Assembly: GCA_033549365.1 (NCBI GenBank)
Contig: JAWSUF010000015.1
Location: 1 to 64,000 of the forward strand
DNA: 64,000 nucleotides
Source of the DNA: Acidobacteriota bacterium
GTDB taxonomy: Bacteria; Acidobacteriota; Aminicenantia; Aminicenantales; Saccharicenantaceae
Reading direction: 5' to 3'
A program made the translations under genes and the position numbers. The first letter of the stretch is position 1. Every line of letters starts with the position of its first letter. Shown here in pieces: positions 16,274 through 24,955 of this stretch. The notes beneath the pieces were generated by a model that was not told the DNA's origin, ran no database searches, and was given only the letters and a program-made list of their open reading frames with translations.

Positions 16274-16759
16274 TCAGGCCTTGGCCGTTTCGATTTCCAG
16301 TTCCGAGCCGCGCGTGCAATAGTAACCGTTCTTGAGTTCCATGGGGACGTAGATCGGGCAATCCGCGCAAAGGCATCCCTTTTCCTCGGTAATGATCTTG
16401 CTCTTGCCGATCAAAGGATGACAGAAGCCGGACTCGATTTCCTCGGCAACGTAGGACGGGCAGGTTTTGCAGATGCAGGCGTCCTTGACCATGGGCAGCT
16501 TTTCCTCGAAATCGGCGATCATGGCCTCGGTCTCTTCGTGCGTCTTGCCCATTTTTTCCATGAGAATTTTATGGAGGACTTCCCTTCGGTCTTCGAGGGT
16601 TTCTCCGACGGCAGGGGCAAAATGCTCAACGGGTTCGACATCTATGACGCCGACGGCGATGTCGGTTTCCTTCCTCCTGCAGGCCGAACCGCCGAGATAG
16701 GCCATAAAAGCCGCGGCGAGTCCGCATCCGCCCTTCTCGAAAAAATCACGTCTCTTCAT
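16274..16759 (-). CDS. cysteine-rich DUF2769-type protein with Tat-like signal
   Basis: 161 residues. The N terminus has a twin-arginine-like motif (MKRRDFFEKGG) followed by a hydrophobic stretch, so export by Tat, usually for a folded or metal-loaded protein, is plausible. The C-terminal half carries the DUF2769 cysteine pattern: CICKTCPSY, a lone Cys in FCHPL, CLCADCPIY, and YYCTRG, about eight cysteines suited to bind zinc or an iron-sulfur cluster. The function of the family is unknown. It has its own promoter (16780-16808) and an AGGAGGG ribosome binding site. Confidence 0.65.
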   Translation of the reverse strand: MKRRDFFEKGGCGLAAAFMAYLGGSACRRKETDIAVGVIDVEPVEHFAPAVGETLEDRREVLHKILMEKMGKTHEETEAMIADFEEKLPMVKDACICKTCPSYVAEEIESGFCHPLIGKSKIITEEKGCLCADCPIYVPMELKNGYYCTRGSELEIETAKA

Positions 16760-16779
16760 TTTTCCCTCCTCTTAAAATC

Positions 16780-16808
16780 ATTACCTCATAAATCGGTCGC
16801 TCTGTCAA
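16780..16808 (-). promoter_or_regulatory. promoter for the DUF2769 gene
   Basis: Minus strand TTGACA (16808-16803), 17-bp spacer, GGTAAT (16785-16780), with a ribosome binding site just before ATG 16759. Confidence 0.5.
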
Positions 16809-16862
16809 CCCCGTCGGAAGAAAACACAATCCGCATCGGGGGCGGGAGGTTCAAATGGGAGG

Positions 16863-17690
16863 TTATAGACCGACGGCGTCCTTGACGGCGAAGCGGCCGT
16901 CGCCGTCGATTTTCAGCCGTGCGGCCGCGATATCCGGGTCGTGACCGAAGACGACGATCCAGTTTCCGTCCACGGCCCGCCTGAGGAAATCCTCCTTGTC
17001 GGCCATGGCCTGCTCGGCGTGGATGTCGAATCCCATGGTGTAGGCGATGGGAATATGATGGGACGTCGGGATCATGTCGGCGGGGAAAGCCACGGTCTCT
17101 CGCCCGGCTTTCACTTCGACCCATTGATGGCCGCGTGTATGGCCGTTCGAGGTGTGAACCCATATGCCGGGATGGATTTCCCGGGAGCCTTGGGCGGGAA
17201 CGCATTCGGCCTTTTCAAGAAGCTCAAGATAATCCTTCCTATAACCGGCCTTTTCGCGGGAGTTCGGATTCAGCGCATTGGATAGATTATCGGCCTGGAC
17301 ATGGATGCGGGCCCGCGGGTAGCGGAGTCGCAGCGCATTTCCCGGCCCGCGAACGGCGATGCCCCCGGCGTGGTCGATATGGAGATGGCTGAGGATGACA
17401 TCCGTGACGGCCTCGGGGTCAAGGGCCGGGCCGCCGGCGGGGGGCGGCTCCATGGCATAGATGGAAAGGATTCTTTCAGGCCAGTAATCGCCGTTTCCGG
17501 CATCGACCATAAACAGCCGGTCCGCATCGCGGACCAGGAGGGATCGTGTCGCCAGGCGGATGCGGTTGTCGGCGTCCGCGGCGATCCGGCGCGACCAGAC
17601 GACTTTGGGAATGGGGCCGAACATGGCCCCGCCGTCCACCCGGAAGAACCCGTGGTTGTGAACGGAAACTTCGAACCGGTCGATTTTCAT
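16863..17690 (-). CDS. metallo-beta-lactamase-fold hydrolase, lactonase-like
   Basis: 275 residues with the MBL metal-binding motif HLHIDHAGG (HxHxDH), a later NGHTRGH histidine, FPADMIP contributing the bridging Asp, and a C-terminal FGHD histidine. This arrangement matches two-metal hydrolases of the AHL-lactonase/AttM type. There is no signal peptide, so it is cytoplasmic. The substrate cannot be inferred: lactones, thioesters such as acyl-CoA or glutathione adducts are all possible. It is divergent from the HMG-CoA synthase operon across a 186-bp gap in which I see only weak promoter-like sequences. Confidence 0.82.
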   Translation of the reverse strand: MKIDRFEVSVHNHGFFRVDGGAMFGPIPKVVWSRRIAADADNRIRLATRSLLVRDADRLFMVDAGNGDYWPERILSIYAMEPPPAGGPALDPEAVTDVILSHLHIDHAGGIAVRGPGNALRLRYPRARIHVQADNLSNALNPNSREKAGYRKDYLELLEKAECVPAQGSREIHPGIWVHTSNGHTRGHQWVEVKAGRETVAFPADMIPTSHHIPIAYTMGFDIHAEQAMADKEDFLRRAVDGNWIVVFGHDPDIAAARLKIDGDGRFAVKDAVGL

Positions 17691-17876
17691 TTCGCGTTTT
17701 CCGGGGACATGCTACCACATCCCCAAAACCCGCGCCAGAACATGTCTTGACTTCGCTTTGGAGATATGGAAGGATAAAAACTCTTTTTATTCGTTTGTCA
17801 TCATATGGGTTTGATACGGCGCTCTCATAATTCCTGAATAGGCAGTCGCGTTCTGCCGTGAAAGGAGGCCGGATCA

Positions 17877-18923
17877 ATGGCCGGAATCATCGGCTACGGA
17901 GCCTACATCCCCCGCAACCGCATCAAGGTCGAGGAGATCGCCAAAGTCTGGGGGACGGACGCCCCAAGCTACAAGAAAGGGCTGATGCTTGAGGAGAAAT
18001 CCGTTCCCTCTCCCGACCAGGACACCATCACCATGTCGGTCGAGGGTTCGAAGCGGGCCTTGAAGAGGGCCGGGATCGATCCCCGGGAAATCGGCGCGGT
18101 CTATGTGGGATCGGAGTCCCATCCCTACGCCGTCAAACCGAGCGGAACCGTCCTGGCCGAGGCCCTCGGTTCAACCCCTGAAACGCATACGGCCGACCTC
18201 GAATTCGCCTGCAAAGCCGGGACCGAAGGCATGTTCATCGCCCTGAGCCTGGTTCAGGCGGGGGCCGTCAAATATGCCCTGGCCGTCGGAGCCGACACTT
18301 CCCAGGGCGCGCCGGGAGACGCCCTGGAATACTCGGCCGCGGCCGGCGCCGCCGCTTTCATTTTCGGCAAGGAACGTCTTGTGGCCGAGGCTGTCGAGAC
18401 TTATGCCTATATGACGGATATGCCGGATTTCTGGAGGCGCGAATACCAGTATTATCCCCAGCACGGCGGCCGCTTCACCGGGGAACCCGCCTACTTCCAA
18501 CATGTCACCGGGGCGGCCCGGGGCATCATGGCCAAGGCCAAGATGAAGCCGGCGGACTTTCAGTATGTCATCTTCCACCAGCCCAACGGCAAGTTCCCCT
18601 TCCGTGTGGGCGCCATGCTGGGCTTCGAAAAGAAACAAATCGAGCCGGGCTGGCTGGTGAACAAGCTTGGCAACACTTATTCCGGATCTTCGCCTCTCGG
18701 TCTCACGGCGACTCTGGATATCGCCAAGGCCGGCGATATGATCCTTCTCGTCTCCTACGGTTCCGGCGCGGGAAGCGACGCCTTCGTCTTCCGCGTCACC
18801 GACCGCATCGACGAAGTCCGGGACCTAGCGCCCCGGACGCGAAACCTGTTGGATCACAACAAGGTCTACATCGATTACGGCGTGTACGCCAAATACCGCC
18901 GCAAAATCCGTAAGGCGGATTAG
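17877..18923 (+). CDS. hydroxymethylglutaryl-CoA synthase, archaeal type
   Basis: 348 residues, the length and style of archaeal HMG-CoA synthases. The catalytic triad is visible: Glu80 (VGSES), nucleophile Cys112 (LEFACKAGTEG) and His234 (VIFHQPNGKFP). The enzyme joins acetyl-CoA and acetoacetyl-CoA to HMG-CoA. It is the first gene of a seven-gene operon with a strong GGAGG site, followed after 9 nt by thiolase and then DUF35. In methanogenic archaea these three proteins form one complex that channels acetoacetyl-CoA. The later genes point to leucine-type 3-methylcrotonyl-CoA chemistry, so here it may act in either direction. KAS III was considered, but flanking genes and motifs favour HMGCS. 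Confidence 0.9.
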   Translation: MAGIIGYGAYIPRNRIKVEEIAKVWGTDAPSYKKGLMLEEKSVPSPDQDTITMSVEGSKRALKRAGIDPREIGAVYVGSESHPYAVKPSGTVLAEALGSTPETHTADLEFACKAGTEGMFIALSLVQAGAVKYALAVGADTSQGAPGDALEYSAAAGAAAFIFGKERLVAEAVETYAYMTDMPDFWRREYQYYPQHGGRFTGEPAYFQHVTGAARGIMAKAKMKPADFQYVIFHQPNGKFPFRVGAMLGFEKKQIEPGWLVNKLGNTYSGSSPLGLTATLDIAKAGDMILLVSYGSGAGSDAFVFRVTDRIDEVRDLAPRTRNLLDHNKVYIDYGVYAKYRRKIRKAD

Positions 18924-18932
18924 GAGAGAGCC

Positions 18933-20087
18933 ATGAGAGACGTTGCTGTTATCGGTGTGGGAATGACCAAGTGGGGCGAACTCTGGGAGAAATCGCTTCG
19001 GACGAATTTCGTCGAGACCGCCCTCCTGGCTATCGAAGATGCCGGCGTCGATCGGATCGACTCCATGATCGTCGGCTGTATGTCTTCGGGCATTTTTACC
19101 GGCCAGGAGCATCTGGCCTCCCTGCTTGCGGATTATCTCGGGAAGACCCCCGTGCCCGCGGCCAGAGTCGAATCCGCCTGTGCGTCGGGCGGTCTGGCCC
19201 TCCGCCAGGGCTTCATCGAAGTCGCCTCCGGCATGAGCGACATCGTTCTTGTCGGGGGCATCGAAAAAATGACCGATGTCAACGGGCATGAAGCCACGTT
19301 CGCGTTGGGGACCGCGGCCGACCAGGAATACGAGGGCTATCACGGTCTGACTTTCCCCGCCCTTTATGCCATGATGGCCGTCGCCCACATGCATCAACAC
19401 GGCACGACGCGGGAGCAGCTGGCCATGGTCGCCGTCAAGAATCACGCCAACGGCTCCAAGAACCCGCTGGCCCAATATCCCTTCAAAATCAGCGTCGATG
19501 ATGTTCTGTGTTCCGTCCTTGTCGCCGACCCGCTGCGGATCCTGGACTGTTCTCCCATCACGGACGGCGCGGCGGCCGTCATCCTCTGTCCCGCGGATAT
19601 GGCCCGCTCGATGAAAAAACCCGCCGTTCGAATCATCGGCACGGGCCAGGCGACGGATACCATCGCACTGAGTTCCCGGAAGGACCTGACCTGGATGGAA
19701 TCCACGCATGTCGCCGCGGGTAAAGCCCTGGAGATGGCGGGCCTGGCCGTCAAGGACATCGATCTTTTCGAGGTCCACGACTGTTTCACGATCGCCGAGA
19801 TCATGATCACGGAAGCTCTCGGCATCGCCGGGAAAGGACGGGGCGGCCGGGCCGTCGAGGAGGGCCTGACGGCCGTCGACGGGAAGTTTCCGGTCAATCC
19901 CAGCGGCGGTCTGAAAGCCAAAGGTCATCCCGTCGGCGCCACCGGAGTCGCCCAGGCCGTCGAGGTTGTCAAGCAGCTCCGCGGCGAAGCGGCGGACCGG
20001 CAGGTCAAAAACGCCCGGCGCGGACTCACGCAGAACATGGGCGGGACCGGCGGAAGCTCCGTCATCCATATTTTCGAGGCGGACTGA
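18933..20087 (+). CDS. acetyl-CoA C-acetyltransferase (archaeal/SCP-x-type thiolase)
   Basis: 384 residues. Nucleophilic Cys83 lies in VESACASGG, with HDCFTIAE and [14 protein letters not shown] contributing the other active-site residues. The HDCF motif is characteristic of the archaeal/SCP-x thiolase class rather than of FadA or AtoB. It interconverts two acetyl-CoA and acetoacetyl-CoA. It lies between HMG-CoA synthase and the DUF35 protein, the same arrangement as in archaea, where the endergonic condensation is coupled to HMG-CoA formation. Confidence 0.92.
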   Translation: MRDVAVIGVGMTKWGELWEKSLRTNFVETALLAIEDAGVDRIDSMIVGCMSSGIFTGQEHLASLLADYLGKTPVPAARVESACASGGLALRQGFIEVASGMSDIVLVGGIEKMTDVNGHEATFALGTAADQEYEGYHGLTFPALYAMMAVAHMHQHGTTREQLAMVAVKNHANGSKNPLAQYPFKISVDDVLCSVLVADPLRILDCSPITDGAAAVILCPADMARSMKKPAVRIIGTGQATDTIALSSRKDLTWMESTHVAAGKALEMAGLAVKDIDLFEVHDCFTIAEIMITEALGIAGKGRGGRAVEEGLTAVDGKFPVNPSGGLKAKGHPVGATGVAQAVEVVKQLRGEAADRQVKNARRGLTQNMGGTGGSSVIHIFEAD

Positions 20088-20099
20088 GAGGAGGACACG

Positions 20100-20492
20100 A
20101 TGCCGACACCATCCCGATATTGGCGTGAAATTCCCCAACGTTACAGGTTCGAGGCCGGAAAATGCCGGTCCTGCGGTTATGTGTGTTTCCCTCCCCGCCT
20201 CGTCTGCCCGCGCTGCGGCGCCCGGGAGTTCGAAGACATCCGGTTGGCCGAGGCGGGTTCGCTCGTATCCTTTACGGTCATCCGCGTCGCACCTCATGCG
20301 TTTGTCGACCAGTCTCCTTATGCCGTCGGAATCGCCGATCTCGACGACGGAACCCGGCTGACCGCTCAGATCGTCGACTGCGATTTCGAGGATTTGAAGG
20401 TCGGACTGCGGGTCAAACTCGAGTTTCGAAAAATCTATGAGGAGGGCGAGACAGGGGTCATTTACTACGGCTACAAATTCGTTCCGGAATAA
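20100..20492 (+). CDS. DUF35 zinc-ribbon/OB-fold scaffold protein
   Basis: 130 residues. An N-terminal helix and YRFEAGKCRSCGY lead into a rubredoxin-like zinc ribbon (CxxC at CRSC, CxxC at CPRC), then an OB-fold (LVSFTVIRVAPHAFVDQSPYAVGI and later LRVKLEF). In the archaeal complex this protein clamps thiolase and HMG-CoA synthase together and shares a CoA-binding site. It begins 12 nt after thiolase and 3 nt before the carboxyltransferase, so stoichiometric co-expression is expected. Confidence 0.9.
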   Translation: MPTPSRYWREIPQRYRFEAGKCRSCGYVCFPPRLVCPRCGAREFEDIRLAEAGSLVSFTVIRVAPHAFVDQSPYAVGIADLDDGTRLTAQIVDCDFEDLKVGLRVKLEFRKIYEEGETGVIYYGYKFVPE

Positions 20493-20495
20493 GCC

Positions 20496-22103
20496 ATGTT
20501 CCGAATCGAATCCCGAGTCGACACCCGAAGTCCGGATTTCCTCCGGAACCGCGAACACATGGAGCGGACGGTCGGCGAGTTCAAGGAACGCCTGGCCAGG
20601 GTCCGCGAAGGGGGACCGCAGAAGAGCCGCGACCTCCACGTTTCTCGCGGCAAGATGCTCGTCCGCGAGCGGCTGGAAAAACTGTTCGATCCGAACACGC
20701 CGTTTCTGGAACTGAGTCCGCTGGCCGCCTGGGGCCTTTACGACAACGAGGCCCCCGGTGCGGGCATGGTGACCGGCGTCGGCGTCGTCCACGGCCGCGA
20801 AGTTCTCGTCGTCGCCAACGACGCCACGGTCAAGGGGGGGACGTATTTCCCGTCCACCATCAAGAAACACATCCGGGCCCAGGAAGTGGCCCTTGAAAAC
20901 AGGCTGCCCTGCATCTATCTCGTCGATTCCGGCGGAATCTTTCTGCCTCATCAGTCGGGGACGTTTCCCGACAAGGAACATTTCGGGCGGATTTTCTACA
21001 ATCAGGCCCGGCTCTCGGCCCTCGGTATCCCCCAGATCTCCATCGTCATGGGATCGTGCACGGCCGGGGGAGCCTATGTTCCGGCCATGAGCGATGAAAC
21101 CGTGATCGTGCGCCGCCAGGGGACGATTTTCATCGGCGGCCCGCCTCTGGTCAAGGCCGCCACAGGCGAGGAGGTCTCGGACGAGGACCTCGGCGGCGCG
21201 GACGTTCATTGCCGCATCTCCGGTGTCTCGGACTACTATGCGCACAATGACGGGCATGCTCTGGAGATCGCCCGCAACATCGTCGAGACACTCGATCCTC
21301 CCCGCCGCTTCGAACTCGATCAGGCGGCGCCCGAGGATCCGTTCTACGACCCGGCGGAACTGTATGGGATCGTTCCGTCGGACCTGCGCAAGGCCTTCGA
21401 CATCAAGGAAGTCATCGCCCGGATCGTCGACGGCAGCCGGTTTCAGGAGTTCAAGGAGCTCTACGGACCGACCCTCGTCTGCGGCTTTGCCCGGATCATG
21501 GGCTATCCGGTGGGCATTCTGGCCAACAACGGGGTTCTTTTTTCCGAAAGTTCGCAAAAAGGCGCCCACTTCGTCACGTTGTGCGCCATGCGCAAGGTGC
21601 CGCTCGTCTTCCTTCAGAACATCACCGGATTCATCGTCGGCAAGGAATACGAACATCACGGCATCGCCAAAGATGGAGCCAAACTCGTCCACGCCGTGGC
21701 CAACGCCGATGTGCCGAAGTTCACGGTCATCGTCGGCGGGTCCTACGGAGCCGGAAATTACGCCATGTGCGGCCGGGCCTACGGCCCGCGACTTCTCTGG
21801 ATGTGGCCCAACGCGAAAATCTGCGTGATGGGCGGAGAACAGGCGGCCAATGTTTTGGTGACGGTGAAGATCAAGCGTCTCCAGGCACAAGGGGCCGTAT
21901 TGAGCGATGAGGACAAGGCGGCCATGATGAAGCCCATTCTTGAGAAATACGAGGAAGAGGCCGGTCCCTACTACAGCACGGCCAGGCTCTGGGATGACGG
22001 CATTCTGGAGCCCGGGGAAACGCGGCAGGCCCTGGCCCTGGGAATTGCCATGTCCCTCAATACGCCGATTCCGGACTTCAAAGTCGGCATTTTCAGGATG
22101 TGA
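20496..22103 (+). CDS. 3-methylcrotonyl-CoA carboxylase, carboxyltransferase (beta) subunit
   Basis: 535 residues, the usual length of MCC-beta (AccA3/LiuB type). The most diagnostic block runs from [18 protein letters not shown] through [20 protein letters not shown] to [17 protein letters not shown], which matches MCC-beta more closely than propionyl- or acetyl-CoA carboxyltransferases. [20 protein letters not shown] gives the acyl-CoA pocket. It transfers carboxyl from biotin to 3-methylcrotonyl-CoA, giving 3-methylglutaconyl-CoA. Biotin carboxylase and the biotin carrier are encoded downstream, so the holoenzyme is complete. Geranyl-CoA carboxylase is the main alternative. Confidence 0.87.
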   Translation: MFRIESRVDTRSPDFLRNREHMERTVGEFKERLARVREGGPQKSRDLHVSRGKMLVRERLEKLFDPNTPFLELSPLAAWGLYDNEAPGAGMVTGVGVVHGREVLVVANDATVKGGTYFPSTIKKHIRAQEVALENRLPCIYLVDSGGIFLPHQSGTFPDKEHFGRIFYNQARLSALGIPQISIVMGSCTAGGAYVPAMSDETVIVRRQGTIFIGGPPLVKAATGEEVSDEDLGGADVHCRISGVSDYYAHNDGHALEIARNIVETLDPPRRFELDQAAPEDPFYDPAELYGIVPSDLRKAFDIKEVIARIVDGSRFQEFKELYGPTLVCGFARIMGYPVGILANNGVLFSESSQKGAHFVTLCAMRKVPLVFLQNITGFIVGKEYEHHGIAKDGAKLVHAVANADVPKFTVIVGGSYGAGNYAMCGRAYGPRLLWMWPNAKICVMGGEQAANVLVTVKIKRLQAQGAVLSDEDKAAMMKPILEKYEEEAGPYYSTARLWDDGILEPGETRQALALGIAMSLNTPIPDFKVGIFRM

Positions 22104-22111
22104 GGCTGCGG

Positions 22112-22921
22112 ATGATGACATCGAATGCATCGGGAGACGGAATCTACGAAACGATCCGTGTCGAATACGCGGACAGGACGGTCCGGATCTGGCTCGACCG
22201 CCCGGACGTCCGCAATGCCTTCAATATCCAATTGGTCCGGGAAATGCGCCAAGCGGTCGCCGCCGCCGGAAAAGATGAAGAGGTCCGCGCCGTGGTGATT
22301 TCTGGATCCGGAACTTCGTTTTGTGCCGGGGCCGATCTCAACTGGATGCGGGAGATCATTACCCAATCGTATGAGGAGAACCTCAAGGAATCCCTTGAAC
22401 TTTCCGCCTGTCTTTACGAACTCTATGCCCTCCGCAAACCGACCCTAGCCCGGGTCAACGGTCCGGCCGTCGGCGGCGGTGTCGGGTTCCTGTCCGCCTG
22501 CGACATCGTCATCGCCTCGACCGCGGCGCGTTTCGGCCTGAGCGAGGTCAAAATCGGGCTTGTTCCGGCCGCCATCTCGCCTTATGTCGTGAGGCGGATC
22601 GGCGAGAGCCGGGCCCGCCGCTACTTTCTGACGGGTGAGCGATTCGACGCCCGCCGGGCCGAGGACATCGGCCTTGTGAGTCTCGTCGCCGAACCCGATC
22701 AGTTGGATGCCGCCGTCGACTCCTGTCTCGCTTTGCTCCTGACCTCGGGTCCGGAGGCTCTTGTCAAAGTCAAGGAACTTCTTCGGACTGTTCCGGGAAT
22801 GTCCTTCGATGAGGCCCGCCTGTTTACGGCGGAAATGATCGCCGGTCTTCGGGTCAGTCCCGAAGCCCAGGAAGGCATGGCCGCCTTTCTGGAAAAGAGA
22901 AAGCCTCGGTGGTCCGGATGA
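22112..22921 (+). CDS. 3-methylglutaconyl-CoA hydratase (enoyl-CoA hydratase family, LiuC-like)
   Basis: About 269 residues from ATG 22112; an upstream in-frame GTG at 22100 overlaps the preceding stop and could also be used. Crotonase features: oxyanion-hole segment FCAGADLNWMREI and GPAVGGGVGFLSACD. The block LSEVKIGLVPAAISPYVVRR is typical of methylglutaconyl-CoA hydratases. It hydrates 3-methylglutaconyl-CoA to HMG-CoA, linking MCC and HMG-CoA synthase in this operon. It overlaps the biotin carboxylase start by ATGA. Confidence 0.85.
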   Translation: MMTSNASGDGIYETIRVEYADRTVRIWLDRPDVRNAFNIQLVREMRQAVAAAGKDEEVRAVVISGSGTSFCAGADLNWMREIITQSYEENLKESLELSACLYELYALRKPTLARVNGPAVGGGVGFLSACDIVIASTAARFGLSEVKIGLVPAAISPYVVRRIGESRARRYFLTGERFDARRAEDIGLVSLVAEPDQLDAAVDSCLALLLTSGPEALVKVKELLRTVPGMSFDEARLFTAEMIAGLRVSPEAQEGMAAFLEKRKPRWSG

Positions 22922-24453
22922 TGGAGCCAAGACTGTTTCGAAAAATCCTGATTGCCAACAGGGGGGAAATCGCCGTCCGGGTGATTCGCGCCTGCCGGGA
23001 GATGGGCATCCCGTCCGTCGCTGTTTATTCCGAGGCCGACGCCGAAAGCCTGCATGTCCGCACGGCCGACGAAGCCGTGCCGATCGGGCCGCCGCCGGCC
23101 GTCGAAAGCTATCTCGATATGGAAAGAATCGTCGCAGCCGCGCGTCAAACGGGCGCCGAGGCCGTTCATCCCGGCTACGGGTTTCTGGCCGAAAACTCCG
23201 AATTCGCCCGCCGTTGCGAAAAGGAGGGGCTGGTCTTCATCGGCCCGCGGTCCGAGGCCATGGAACTTGTTGGAGACAAGGTTCGCGCCCGCCGGGCCAT
23301 GGAGAAGGCCGGGGTACCCGTCATCCCCGGCTTCAATGCGGTTCAAGGCTCGGCCGGGGAATATGAAGCCGCGGCCCGCAAGCTGGGATATCCCGTCATG
23401 GTCAAGGCTTCGGCCGGAGGCGGCGGAAAAGGCATGCGCATCGCTCGAAACGCCGAGGATCTCGGTCCGGCCGTCGATGCCGGACGGCGCGAGGCCCGGT
23501 CCGCCTTCGGCGATGATTCGGTCTATCTGGAAAAATACATCGAGGATCCCCGGCACATCGAATTCCAGGTCCTGGCCGACAACCACGGCCGAACGGTCCA
23601 TCTCTTCGAACGCGAGTGTTCGATCCAACGGCGGCATCAGAAAATCCTGGAAGAGACTCCCTCTCCGGCCTTGAGTCCGGAACTCCGAAGGACGATGGGC
23701 GAGACGGCCGTCAAAGCCATAAAGGCCGCGAACTACAACAATGCCGGGACCGTGGAGTTCCTTCTCGACGCCGGCGGCCGCTTCTATTTTCTCGAAGTCA
23801 ATGCCCGTCTGCAGGTCGAGCATCCGGTGACCGAACTGACGGTGGGCCTCGATCTCGTGCAGCGGCAGATCCGTATCGCCGCCGGTGAAGAACTGGGATT
23901 GAATCAGGAAGAGCTCCGGCAGCGCGGCCATGCCATCGAATGCCGGATTTACGCCGAAGATCCCCGAAACGGATTTCTGCCCTCTTCCGGGCGGATCGAA
24001 CTCCTCCGGGAACCGGCCGGCCCGGGCATCCGTTTGGACAGCGGCATCTCCGAAGGCTGGGAGGTCCCGGTCTATTACGATCCGATCCTGGCCAAGCTCA
24101 TCGTCTGGGCCGAAAACCGGGACGCCGCCGCCCGCAGAATGGCCGCCGCCCTCGAGGATTACGCGATTTTGGGGATTCAGACGACCATCGGATTCCTCCA
24201 TGACGTCGTCGGTCATGCCGAGTTCCTGGCGGGCCGAACGACGACGTCGTTCATCGCCCGGAATTTCGAGGCCTGGGGGCGGGACAACGAAAACGATGAA
24301 AGCCGGAGACTGGCCATGGCCGCTGCGGCCTTCGCGGCGTCGGGCGCGACCGGACGGCCGAGAGACACGGGGCGTGCGGCGGCGAAAACGGCGACGCCCT
24401 GGATCTCGCTGGGTCGTTGGAGAATCGGAGGAGGCGGATCCCATGGAGTTTGA
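22918..24453 (+). CDS. biotin carboxylase subunit of acyl-CoA carboxylase
   Basis: 511 residues from ATG 22918 (overlapping the hydratase stop). The N-terminal domain opens with KILIANRGEIAVRVIRACRE. The ATP-grasp domain has the Gly-rich loop KASAGGGGKGMRI, the catalytic segment EFLLDAGGRFYFLEVNARLQ, and VEHPVTEL. It carboxylates biotin on the carrier encoded next, using ATP and bicarbonate. The last 60 residues are a divergent Arg/Ala-rich tail in place of the fused BCCP found in many MCC-alpha chains; the biotinyl domain is a separate gene here. Confidence 0.93.
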   Translation: MMEPRLFRKILIANRGEIAVRVIRACREMGIPSVAVYSEADAESLHVRTADEAVPIGPPPAVESYLDMERIVAAARQTGAEAVHPGYGFLAENSEFARRCEKEGLVFIGPRSEAMELVGDKVRARRAMEKAGVPVIPGFNAVQGSAGEYEAAARKLGYPVMVKASAGGGGKGMRIARNAEDLGPAVDAGRREARSAFGDDSVYLEKYIEDPRHIEFQVLADNHGRTVHLFERECSIQRRHQKILEETPSPALSPELRRTMGETAVKAIKAANYNNAGTVEFLLDAGGRFYFLEVNARLQVEHPVTELTVGLDLVQRQIRIAAGEELGLNQEELRQRGHAIECRIYAEDPRNGFLPSSGRIELLREPAGPGIRLDSGISEGWEVPVYYDPILAKLIVWAENRDAAARRMAAALEDYAILGIQTTIGFLHDVVGHAEFLAGRTTTSFIARNFEAWGRDNENDESRRLAMAAAAFAASGATGRPRDTGRAAAKTATPWISLGRWRIGGGGSHGV

Positions 24454-24952
24454 ATTCATCGTCGACGGGTTTCCCGCCCGGATCGGACTGGAGAAGAAGG
24501 GAGACGGCTTCGTCATCCGCGAGGGCGAATCCGTTTTCGAGGCCGGGATTCGCACGGTTGCTCCGGATGAGATCGCCGTACTTGCCGGCGGCCGCCGCCG
24601 CAGGATTTTCCTCGCCCGGCGCGGGGATTCGATCTTTGTTTCGGTCGACGGGAGGACCTATACCCTCGAAACGCCGCGTCCGGATTCCGGACGTTCCGCG
24701 TCCGGCGATGATCCGTCCATCGAGGGGATCCTTCGGGTCAAAGCGCCCATGCCGGGCAAGGTCATCAAGATCGCCGTCGCCGAAGGCGAGGATGTCCGGA
24801 AAAACCAGACCCTGGTCATCGTCGAAGCCATGAAAATGGAGAACGAAATCAAATCGGCCGCCGCCGGCGTCGTCAAGAAAATCCATGTCGCCGTCGGGGA
24901 TCTCGTCGATTCCCAAAAACCGCTGGTTGAGGTCGAGACGAAGACCCTCTAG
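24443..24952 (+). CDS. biotin carboxyl carrier protein (separate subunit)
   Basis: 169 residues from ATG 24443, preceded by a strong GGAGGAGG site and overlapping the biotin carboxylase stop by 11 nt. Residues 1-90 form a beta-rich domain resembling the BT/linker domain of fused carboxylases. Residues about 98-169 are a biotinyl domain with the biotinylated Lys in EAMKMEN, preceded by APMPGKVIKIAVAEGE. It carries carboxybiotin between the two catalytic subunits. Last gene of the operon, ending 3 nt from a convergent gene. Confidence 0.93.
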   Translation: MEFEFIVDGFPARIGLEKKGDGFVIREGESVFEAGIRTVAPDEIAVLAGGRRRRIFLARRGDSIFVSVDGRTYTLETPRPDSGRSASGDDPSIEGILRVKAPMPGKVIKIAVAEGEDVRKNQTLVIVEAMKMENEIKSAAAGVVKKIHVAVGDLVDSQKPLVEVETKTL

Positions 24953-24955
24953 TGT

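Noticed and set aside
17691-17876. TTGACT at 17747 as the promoter of the HMG-CoA synthase operon
   Set aside because: No acceptable -10 hexamer lies at 16-18 bp. The best AT-rich stretch is at about 19 bp or more, so I did not list a promoter.
18825-22130. 1,101-codon open frame on the minus strand opposite the thiolase/DUF35/carboxyltransferase genes
   Set aside because: Composition typical of antisense frames (rich in His, Asp, Arg, Gly), no motifs, and the plus-strand genes are unmistakable.
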